Of a stretch of DNA of 9,677 nt, positions 1 through 5,914 are shown one piece after another. The notes under the pieces are model-generated. The model saw only the letters and a list, made by a program, of their open reading frames with translations, was not told the DNA's origin and ran no database searches. The stretch is from Desulfobacteraceae bacterium (GTDB lineage Bacteria; Desulfobacterota; Desulfobacteria; Desulfobacterales; Desulfosarcinaceae), in NCBI GenBank assembly GCA_027031325.1, contig JALVRI010000525.1, forward strand, positions 1-9,677. The letters are read 5' to 3'. How positions within the stretch are numbered: position 1 is the stretch's first letter; the number at the start of each line of letters is the position of its first letter. A program made the position numbers and the translations under genes.

Positions 1-654
1 ACCTTGTTCCTCGATGAAATCGGCTCCATCGGCCTGGACGTGCAGGCCAACCTGCTGCGGGTGCTGCAGGAAAAAGAATTCGAAAGGGTCGGAGGCCATC
101 GTACCATCAAGGTTGACGTGCGCATAATCGCCGCCACCAACAAGAACCTGGAACAGGCTGTGGAAGACGGAAGCTTCCGGGGCGACCTGTACTACCGCCT
201 CAACGTCTTTCCCATCTACATGCCCCCCTTGCGTGAACGCAAAACCGACATTTTGCTGCTGGCAGACTACTTCCTGGAAAAGTACGCCCAGGAAAACGAC
301 AAGCCCATAAGGCGCTTTTCGACACCGGCCATCGACATGCTCATGGCCTATCACTGGCCGGGAAACGTCCGCGAACTTGAAAACTGCATCGAGCGGGCCG
401 TCCTGCTGTGTGAAGGAGGAGTCATCCACAGCTACCACCTGCCGCCCACCTTGCAGACCGGCAAAGAATCCGGCACCCTGCCCCAGCTTTCACTGGAGGA
501 AGCCGTGGCCAACCTGGAAAGGGAAATGCTGATAGACGCCCTCAAGAACACCCGCGGCAACATAACCATGGCGGCCCAGATCCTCATGACCACGGTCCGC
601 AAATTCGGCTACAAGGCCCGCAAGTACGGGATAAACTACAAAGATTTTCGATAA
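1..654 (+). CDS. Sigma-54-dependent transcriptional activator, C-terminal part (NifA-like end)
   Basis: This is the 3' part of an enhancer-binding activator of sigma-54 RNA polymerase; the gene begins before the window. Seen: the first residues TLFLDEIG are the Walker B motif of the AAA+ domain. Next come the VDVRIIAATN segment, the FRGDLYYRLNVFPI segment with arginine finger, the PPLRERKTDI sensor region and WPGNVRELEN (sensor II). A Fis-type helix-turn-helix lies at about residues 185-205 of the visible protein. Missing upstream: Walker A, the GAFTGA sigma-54 contact loop and any sensory domain, so the signal it answers to cannot be read. The last residues (YKARKYGINYKDFR) resemble the NifA/AnfA subfamily ending more than the usual NtrC response-regulator ending; this is recognition from family memory, not an alignment. 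It converges on the ABC-F gene. Its target is unknown. Certain as a family, uncertain as a subfamily. Confidence 0.93.
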   Translation, partial: TLFLDEIGSIGLDVQANLLRVLQEKEFERVGGHRTIKVDVRIIAATNKNLEQAVEDGSFRGDLYYRLNVFPIYMPPLRERKTDILLLADYFLEKYAQENDKPIRRFSTPAIDMLMAYHWPGNVRELENCIERAVLLCEGGVIHSYHLPPTLQTGKESGTLPQLSLEEAVANLEREMLIDALKNTRGNITMAAQILMTTVRKFGYKARKYGINYKDFR

Positions 655-726
655 GATCAGACGGCCGTACAAACCAGGGGATCAGGACATCCGGTGAATT
701 TACGATCAGACATACTGGCTGGAGAT

Positions 727-749
727 GTACAAAATGCGCAATTTTGCAC
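727..749. repeat. Imperfect palindrome, possible protein-binding site
   Basis: The inner arms CAAAAT (730-735) and ATTTTG (741-746) are perfect inverted repeats around GCGCA. After one mismatch the outer GT (727-728) and AC (748-749) also pair. It is AT-rich against a GC-rich background and is not followed by a T-run on either strand, so it is not a terminator. It lies 73 bases after the activator's stop. An operator role is an inference; it does not match the NifA TGT-N10-ACA site. Confidence 0.4.
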
Positions 750-800
750 CCCCGGCTTCAGGGTCGATTACGCCCCTAGGCCCGGCCACTGCAAGAACGA

Positions 801-826
801 TTCACTTGACGCGCCGTGAACTTTTT
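801..826 (+). terminator. Weak candidate terminator for the sigma-54 activator
   Basis: TTCAC (801-805) and GTGAA (816-820) form a five-base-pair stem with a ten-base loop, followed by CTTTTT (821-826). The stem is short and lies about 150 bases after the stop codon, so this is only the best T-run hairpin in the gap, not a convincing terminator. Confidence 0.25.
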
Positions 827-1054
827 CGCAACCTCCTTTGAGCGCATGGTTTGAACCCGGATTTTGCAGCCGGCGAGTTTGGCGAAGATGCGAGACAAAG
901 GGCAGGCAAACGGACTCTAGTACTTCGACTGCCCGGCAAGAAAGCAGATTCGGTAAAATCGCAAACTCCTTGCGGCTTCAAATGCCTTCAGAACTCTTCA
1001 CCGATTGAACTCCACCTTTTGGGCGGAGGAAGGTTGGACTTTCCAAGGGGGGGG

Positions 1055-2911
1055 TCAATCTACACCGAGTCTTCGCATCCGCTCATCAAATTCCGCCTCG
1101 AGCCTCTCTTGCTCCCGGTACAATGCTTCAAGCTCCTGATAGCATCTGTCGATCTGCTGCTGGCAGCTTTTGGTCTCCTGGGAAAAGGTGGCTATGCCGG
1201 CCGCATCCGCCTTACAGGAAGCTTCCACCAGCTTTTGATTGAGACGGGACAGGTGTTGTTCCAGCTTTTCGATCTCACCTTCAAGCAAGGCCGTCTTTTG
1301 CTTGACCGGCTTGAGGGATTTTGATCGCTCGGCCACGATGGCCGACTTGCGCCTGCGGATGTCTTTCCTTGAAAGACGGCACCCCTGCCCGGCCCGGCCC
1401 TCCTTGACCGAACCGGTAATTGCTTCTTCCTCGAGCCAGCCTTCTTTTTCCAGGAAATCCTGGTAACCGCCTTCAAAAACAGCCGGCTGCATCCGCTGGA
1501 AAACCACCAGCCTGCGGGCGAGCCCATGCAGAAACATCTCGTTGTGGGTAACCATGATCAGGGCCCCCGGGAAATTGTCCAGGGCCGCAAGCAGGGCGTC
1601 GCAGGACTCCATGTCCAGGTGGTTGGTGGGCTCATCCAGCAACAGCAGGTTCACCGGCCTTGCCAGGATGCGGCCCAGCATCACCCGGCATTTTTCTCCG
1701 CCGGAAAGAACCTGGATTCTCTTGAGAGCATTGTCGCCTTCAAAGAGCATCAGCCCGCAAATATCCCTGGCTCTCTGGCGGTCGACATCAGGATGCGAAA
1801 AAAGGATTTCCTCTTCAACGGTCCGATGCCCCACCAGGGTCTCCACGTTGGTCTGGGTGTATACACCGGAGGCAACTTCCGGGTGGCGGGTGATTTTCCC
1901 CGACGCAGGTTTCAGGTCACCTGCCAAAAGACGCAAGAGGGTGGTTTTTCCCTTCCCGTTGGGACCGATGATACAGATCCTGTCTCCGGCGGACACGGTC
2001 AAATCAAAGCCCTCGATCAGGGGTGGTTGCCCCGCATAGGCAAAGGTTATCTGCTGCGCTCTTAGAACCTGCTTGGCGGGCGATTGCTTGAAACGGAAGG
2101 TAAAATCCAGGCAGCGCATCTTCTCCAGCTTCCGGTCCGGCTTCAGCTTATCCAGGGTCTTGATCCTGGACTGCACCAGGTTGGCCAGGCGGGCCTTGGC
2201 CCGGAAGCGGTTGATGAATTGTTCCATCTGCTCTATGCGGCGCTGCTGGTTGCGACGGGTCTTTTCGTAAATCTCTTCTTCCTGGGCTATCTGGAAGTAA
2301 TACTTGCCCGTATCGCCGGCCACCTTGCGGGCCTTTTTGCGATGGATACCCACAACATGGGTTACCACCTTGTCCATGAAGCTGCGGTCGTGGCTGATAA
2401 TAATCGCCTCCCTGGACCAGTTGAGCAGGAAGCGCTCGACCCAGCGAATGGCGGTGATGTCCAGGTAGTTGGTCGGTTCATCCAGCAGGAGCATGTCAGG
2501 CTCGGCCACCAGAGCCTTGGCCAGGTTGAGCCTGACCTGGAAACCGCCTGAAAACTCCCCGGGCCGCCGCTGCATGTCACCAGGGCCGAAACCGAGGCCG
2601 GCCAGAATTCTTTCCACTTTCCAGTGATGGCCACGCTCGTTTGCCCCCAGGGCCTGCATGGCCTCCTGCAATACCGTGGGTTGGGAAAACACAAGTTTCT
2701 GGCTGACATAACCGAGTCGATAGTTGCGCGGGATTTCCACCGTGCCCGAGTCGTAATCCTCTTCTCCGGTGATTATCCGCAACAAGGTGGTCTTGCCATG
2801 GCCGTTGCGGCCCACCAGGCCGATCTTTTCCTTGGCGTTTACCTTGAAGCTGAGGTCCCGGAAAAGAACCTGGCCGCCATAGCTCTTGTTGAGGTTGTCA
2901 ATCCTTATCAT
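1055..2911 (-). CDS. ABC-F family ATPase (Uup/EttA-like ribosome-associated factor)
   Basis: A 618-residue protein with two tandem ABC ATPase domains and no membrane segment, so it is a soluble ABC-F factor rather than a transporter subunit. Domain 1: Walker A GRNGHGKT (34-41), signature FSGGF (120-124) and Walker B LLLDEPTNYLD (141-151), followed by H174. The linker (about 205-260) is rich in Arg, Lys and Gln and matches the P-site tRNA-interaction region of the family. Domain 2: Walker A GPNGKGKT (316-323), signature LSGGE (403-407) and Walker B LLLLDEPTNHLD (422-433), followed by H456. A C-terminal extension (about 540-612), rich in Glu, Gln, Leu and Lys, looks like the coiled coil of Uup-type members. 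Known for the family: ATP-driven relief of stalled ribosomes or antibiotic protection; which applies here cannot be told. The ATG at 2911 follows the M55 stop by 33 bases with only a weak ribosome binding site, so co-transcription with it is likely. Confidence 0.93.
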   Translation of the reverse strand: MIRIDNLNKSYGGQVLFRDLSFKVNAKEKIGLVGRNGHGKTTLLRIITGEEDYDSGTVEIPRNYRLGYVSQKLVFSQPTVLQEAMQALGANERGHHWKVERILAGLGFGPGDMQRRPGEFSGGFQVRLNLAKALVAEPDMLLLDEPTNYLDITAIRWVERFLLNWSREAIIISHDRSFMDKVVTHVVGIHRKKARKVAGDTGKYYFQIAQEEEIYEKTRRNQQRRIEQMEQFINRFRAKARLANLVQSRIKTLDKLKPDRKLEKMRCLDFTFRFKQSPAKQVLRAQQITFAYAGQPPLIEGFDLTVSAGDRICIIGPNGKGKTTLLRLLAGDLKPASGKITRHPEVASGVYTQTNVETLVGHRTVEEEILFSHPDVDRQRARDICGLMLFEGDNALKRIQVLSGGEKCRVMLGRILARPVNLLLLDEPTNHLDMESCDALLAALDNFPGALIMVTHNEMFLHGLARRLVVFQRMQPAVFEGGYQDFLEKEGWLEEEAITGSVKEGRAGQGCRLSRKDIRRRKSAIVAERSKSLKPVKQKTALLEGEIEKLEQHLSRLNQKLVEASCKADAAGIATFSQETKSCQQQIDRCYQELEALYREQERLEAEFDERMRRLGVD

Positions 2912-2944
2912 CCGGTTTTCCCACGGGGTCGGCGCTGCACAAGA

Positions 2945-3844
2945 TCATAGGTATCCCCAGCGCCTGAGCCTGCGTCTTGCCCAAGTCAAGCCCATCCGCC
3001 CCCTGAGGTTGGCCAGCCCGATACTCAGGGGCAGGAAGGTTTTTGCCAGGGGAGTCAGATAACAGACATGCACCAGCCGGCGATACAGGTCGGCCATATC
3101 GGCTGCCTCCACTATTACCCTGTCCCCCCTGCATTCCAGCTTCCAGCGGGAGGCGATCCGCCCGGCTTCCCGGCCGGCCTGCCGTAAAACGACCTCGGCC
3201 CTGACAGGTCCTTCGAGGGGGTAAACCTGTCCCCGGGCCGAATCCATGGCCCGAACCGCGGCTTCTGCCAACCGCCTGCGCCAGGCAAGTACGTCGAACC
3301 GCCGGGGATCCACGTTTTTGTCGATGGCAAAAGTCACGATTCCCGGCAGGTCCCGGCGAGCCTGGCGACAGGCTTCCGGACAACCGCTCAGGAAGACGGG
3401 CCGCAAGTTGTAAGGCGCCAGGGCCGCTGCAAACAGCTCGGCCTCGCTCACCAACTTTCCGGCGACCAAAACGGCATCAATCCTGGATGTCAGGGTGTGG
3501 GGCAGGAAACCGGGAGTGCCCGAGGCCGCATGCATGCCGAGCATAACCAGCAGCCGGCATTTGCCCGGATGTCCCACCCCGGGCACAGGGCCGCTGCGGT
3601 ATCCCGATCTTACCACCGCCCGCCTGTCGATCAGTTCGGGCAACAGATTGTATCCTGTGCGATGGAAATCCTGGATAACGACCCGCCCGGCCCCATGGTC
3701 ACAAAGGGCCCTGGCCACGGCATCCACGTCCAGGCTCATCTCCAGGCAAGCCCGCGCCCAGGCATCGGTCTTGAAGGCGGAAGCCGCGTAATCCCAGCAC
3801 CCTGAAGAGCCCTCTATGTCAGCCAGGATCAATACATCCTTCAC
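2945..3844 (-). CDS. M55-family (DppA-like) D-aminopeptidase, zinc-dependent
   Basis: A 299-residue protein. M55 enzymes remove N-terminal D-amino acids from short peptides (DppA of Bacillus subtilis acts on D-Ala-D-Ala-type substrates). With the GTG start at 3844, the conserved residues fall at D9, E11, H61, H105, E134 (metal ligands) and H116 (catalytic). Each is exactly one residue later than DppA's D8, E10, H60, H104, E133 and H115, as I recall them. Motifs: ILADIEGSSG, VVIQDFH, MLGMHAASGTPGFLPHT, LVSEAEL. This register supports the GTG start, as does an AAAGGA box nine bases upstream. The in-frame ATGs at 3868 and 3976 lack such a box, and the latter would place the etfA terminator inside the coding region. 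No signal peptide is visible, so it is probably cytoplasmic. It precedes the ABC-F gene, probably in one transcript. No peptide transporter is adjacent, so the substrate is unknown. Confidence 0.88.
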   Translation of the reverse strand: MKDVLILADIEGSSGCWDYAASAFKTDAWARACLEMSLDVDAVARALCDHGAGRVVIQDFHRTGYNLLPELIDRRAVVRSGYRSGPVPGVGHPGKCRLLVMLGMHAASGTPGFLPHTLTSRIDAVLVAGKLVSEAELFAAALAPYNLRPVFLSGCPEACRQARRDLPGIVTFAIDKNVDPRRFDVLAWRRRLAEAAVRAMDSARGQVYPLEGPVRAEVVLRQAGREAGRIASRWKLECRGDRVIVEAADMADLYRRLVHVCYLTPLAKTFLPLSIGLANLRGRMGLTWARRRLRRWGYL

Positions 3845-3853
3845 CGCGCAAAA

Positions 3854-3859
3854 TCCTTT
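3854..3859 (-). promoter_or_regulatory. Ribosome binding site that sets the GTG start of the M55 gene
   Basis: AAAGGA on the minus strand, nine bases before the GTG at 3844-3842. Neither upstream ATG (3868, 3976) has a comparable box. The GTG choice also puts the metal ligands in the register of DppA. Confidence 0.65.
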
Positions 3860-3903
3860 TGCCCGCATTGAATTAGTATTTGAGGCATTTGAAGTGCATA
3901 ATC

Positions 3904-3916
3904 CGGGTTGAACCCG
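3904..3916. repeat. 13-base perfect palindrome upstream of the M55 gene
   Basis: CGGGTT-G-AACCCG, six-base arms around one base, lies about 60 bases upstream of the M55 GTG and just past the etfA terminator. The one-base loop rules out a simple RNA hairpin, so a dimeric repressor site is possible. No clear sigma-70 boxes were found beside it, and it may be chance. Confidence 0.3.
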
Positions 3917-3924
3917 TTCTGCCC

Positions 3925-3970
3925 AAAACAACAGCCGCCGGTTCCTGAAGACCAGGCACCCGGCGGCTGT
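3925..3970 (-). terminator. Rho-independent terminator of the etfBA operon
   Basis: A perfect 11-base-pair GC-rich stem: ACAGCCGCCGG (3931-3941) pairs with CCGGCGGCTGT (3960-3970). The 18-base loop can form a smaller CCTG/CAGG stem. Read on the minus strand, the stem is followed by TGTTTT (3930-3925). It begins about 50 bases after the etfA stop, so it ends the oxidoreductase-etfB-etfA transcript and separates it from the M55/ABC-F pair. Confidence 0.85.
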
Positions 3971-4021
3971 GATCAATCCTTGCTGGCAACTTTCAGCATG
4001 TCATCCGGACCTTGGCAACCC

Positions 4022-4993
4022 CTATTGGAGTTCCTCGATCTTTTCGGTCATCTCGGGCATGAACTCGAGGATGTCTTCCACTATGCCAACATCGGCCACC
4101 TGGAAGATGGGGGCCTTGGGATTCTTGTTGACCGCCACCATGAAGGGCGAGCCCTTGATACCGCCTAAGTGCTGGAAGGATCCGGAAATACCCATGGCCA
4201 TGTAAACCTTCGGTTTTACGGTCTGGCCGGATGTGCCCACCTGGCGTGACTTTTCCATCCACTTTGCATCCACGATTGGTCGCGAGCAGGAAACCACCGC
4301 GCCCATGGCCTCGGCCAACTCTTCGGCCAGCTCGATGTTTTCTTCGTCCTCGATGCCGCGGCCGATGGACACCAGCACGTCGGCCTTGGTGATGTCCACG
4401 TCGCCCATTTCGGCTTCCACCACTTCGAGAAAGCGGCGCTTGGCCGACAGGTCTCCCACCTGATCGGATTTGTCGCTCACCTGGCCGCCGGCATCACTTT
4501 CATCCCCGGGTTGGAAGACTCCCGGCCGGGGAGTTATCACCCCTCCCGCGCCCAGGTCGCAGGCGACGTGGGTATGGGCCATGCCGCTGTATTCCTGGCG
4601 CACCATCTTGAAAGTGCTGCCTTCAGCGGGCTCGATTTCGATCACGTCCGGAACGTAAGGCACGTCCAGCTTTATGGACAACCCGGGTCCAAGGTCCATG
4701 CCGAAGGTGTCGTGGGGCACCAAAAAGATCGCATCCTTGGGCAAAACGGACACCAGCAGCTTGCGGACAACTTCGGCATTGGGATAGGCCAGAGCCTGGT
4801 TGTCGAACTTCCAGACCTGGGAAAAGAGCTTGGCCGCCTCGTTACAGACCGTGTCCAGGTCGGCTCCGGTGCCGGTGACGATGGCCGTGGCATCGGCGCC
4901 GGCATCGATCTTCTTTGCAGCCACCGCCAGTTCGGCGGCAGTATCGTCGATCACTCCACCCTTGTGTACGATATATGCAAAAATCTGAGCCAT
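4022..4993 (-). CDS. etfA: Electron transfer flavoprotein alpha subunit
   Basis: A 323-residue FAD-binding subunit of ETF, which takes electrons from acyl-CoA dehydrogenases and passes them to the membrane quinone reductase. The C-terminal FAD domain is clear: SIGRGIED (209-216), SCSRPIVDAKWM (235-246), QVGTSGQTVKPK (251-262), MGISGSFQHLGG (267-278), VNKNPKAPIFQVADVGIVED (288-307). The N-terminal domain (1-155) is the usual alpha/beta fold shared with the beta subunit. Between them, residues about 160-184 form a hydrophilic Gly/Asp/Ser-rich linker that looks longer than the short linker I expect. The ATG (4993-4991) overlaps the etfB stop by one base (TAATG), and an AAAGGAGGG ribosome binding site lies inside the end of etfB, so the two are translationally coupled, as fits a 1:1 heterodimer. 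It is the last gene before the terminator at 3925-3970. Confidence 0.97.
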   Translation of the reverse strand: MAQIFAYIVHKGGVIDDTAAELAVAAKKIDAGADATAIVTGTGADLDTVCNEAAKLFSQVWKFDNQALAYPNAEVVRKLLVSVLPKDAIFLVPHDTFGMDLGPGLSIKLDVPYVPDVIEIEPAEGSTFKMVRQEYSGMAHTHVACDLGAGGVITPRPGVFQPGDESDAGGQVSDKSDQVGDLSAKRRFLEVVEAEMGDVDITKADVLVSIGRGIEDEENIELAEELAEAMGAVVSCSRPIVDAKWMEKSRQVGTSGQTVKPKVYMAMGISGSFQHLGGIKGSPFMVAVNKNPKAPIFQVADVGIVEDILEFMPEMTEKIEELQ

Positions 4994-5784
4994 TATTTCA
5001 GCCCTCCTTTGGCCTTGAGCATTTCAATCAATTTTTCAATCTTCTCTTCCATGCTGCCTTCGAGGATTTCGGCCCCCTCGCCCAGCTCAGGCACAAAGTA
5101 GTCCAGGCGCTTGACCTTGGCCCCGGCCTCACCCACCGTGGCGGGATCAATTCCCAGATCAGAGGCGCCCTTGACCGGGATGTCCACCGAGGCCACCTTG
5201 CGGATACCCCGGATGCCGACATAGCGCGGCTCATTGATACCGGTCTGAATGGAAAGGACACAGGGAAGCTCGATCTCGTTCAGCTCCTGGTTGCCGCCTT
5301 CTATCTCACGGCCGACCTTGACCTTCTTATCGTCGATGATTTCAATGTGGTTCACCAGGGAAGCGTAGGGCCAATCGAGCATGGCGGCCAGCATGCCGCC
5401 GACCTGACCGGCCCCGTCATCGGCCTGGGCTCCGCACAGGATCAGGTCGTAGTTGCCCGCCTCGGCCTGGGCCTTGAGAATGGAGGCAATCGCTTTGCCG
5501 TCGGATCCTTCGAAAGCCGAGTCGGAAAGCAATACGCCGTTGTCAGCGCCCATAGCCATCTCACGCCGCAGCACTTCTTCGGACTCCTCGTCGCCGACGG
5601 TAACCACGGTAACCGAGCCACCCACCTTGTCCCTGATCTGGATGGCTTCTTCCACTGCGTAATTGTCCCACTCGTTGACCGAGTAGACCAGATCGTCGCG
5701 TTCGATGTCGGTCCCGTCGCTTTTGACCTCGATCTCGTTCTCAGCGGTGTCAGGGACCCTCTTGACGCACACCAGAATTTCCAT
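4993..5784 (-). CDS. etfB: Electron transfer flavoprotein beta subunit
   Basis: A 263-residue partner of EtfA that carries the second nucleotide site (AMP in classical ETFs). Seen: an N-terminal strand MEILVCVKRVPDT, SVNEWDNYAVEEAI (35-48), VTVGDEESEEVLRREMAMGAD (61-81), and the nucleotide-binding segment LILCGAQADDGAGQVGGMLAAML (114-136). The stretch KVGREIEGGNQELNEIELP (155-173) sits where the ETF-beta signature falls. The C-terminal arm (about 225-263) is helical and charged, as in the recognition loop and tail of this family. The start has a strong GGGAGG box about seven bases upstream. A 130-base gap with a GC-rich hairpin separates it from the upstream oxidoreductase gene; the downstream etfA overlaps its stop codon. 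Whether this ETF is bifurcating cannot be decided by eye; the adjacent quinone reductase argues for a simple, non-bifurcating one. Confidence 0.97.
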   Translation of the reverse strand: MEILVCVKRVPDTAENEIEVKSDGTDIERDDLVYSVNEWDNYAVEEAIQIRDKVGGSVTVVTVGDEESEEVLRREMAMGADNGVLLSDSAFEGSDGKAIASILKAQAEAGNYDLILCGAQADDGAGQVGGMLAAMLDWPYASLVNHIEIIDDKKVKVGREIEGGNQELNEIELPCVLSIQTGINEPRYVGIRGIRKVASVDIPVKGASDLGIDPATVGEAGAKVKRLDYFVPELGEGAEILEGSMEEKIEKLIEMLKAKGGLK

Positions 5785-5842
5785 GTTCGATCCTCCCTGA
5801 AACTTTGATGGTTAGGGTTTTCATTCTCCAATATCTTTCCAC

Positions 5843-5885
5843 CGGCAACGGCCGCCGGCGTATAAAGTGCCGGCCCGGCTTGCCG
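5843..5885. repeat. GC-rich hairpin between the oxidoreductase gene and etfB
   Basis: The inner stem GCCGGC (5854-5859) / GCCGGC (5869-5874) has loop GTATAAAGT. The outer stem CGGCAA (5843-5848) / TTGCCG (5880-5885) is separated from it by a non-pairing internal loop. It starts 30 bases past the oxidoreductase stop. TTTTT follows on the plus strand (5886-5890), but the flanking genes run on the minus strand, where no T-run follows. It therefore more likely acts in mRNA processing, stability or partial attenuation than as a simple terminator. Confidence 0.5.
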
Positions 5886-5914
5886 TTTTTCACAAGGCAG
5901 CTTGCGGTAATACC

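Larger units (their letters stand above)
655..1054. other. Non-coding stretch between convergent genes
   Basis: About 400 bases between the stop of the sigma-54 activator (+) and the stop of the ABC-F gene (-). I see no convincing gene here. An open plus-strand frame from 851 starts with TTG, lacks a ribosome binding site and runs into the antisense of the ABC-F gene. The stretch holds a 23-base imperfect palindrome (727-749), a weak hairpin plus T-run (801-826), two short hairpins just past the ABC-F stop (1010-1028 and 1034-1046) and a run of eight G next to that stop codon (1047-1054). No tRNA or repeat family was recognised. Confidence 0.6.

Noticed and set aside
1047..1054. Run of eight G next to the ABC-F stop codon
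   Set aside because: It lies outside the coding sequence and cannot shift the frame; it is at most a sequencing or slippage hotspot.
851..1324. Open plus-strand frame of 157 codons in the gap after the sigma-54 activator
   Set aside because: It starts with TTG and no ribosome binding site, and more than half of it is antisense to the ABC-F gene.
3845..3976. N-terminal extension of the M55 protein from ATG at 3976 or 3868
   Set aside because: Neither ATG has a ribosome binding site. The longer form would contain the etfA terminator, and the GTG at 3844 with AAAGGA gives the metal-ligand register of DppA.
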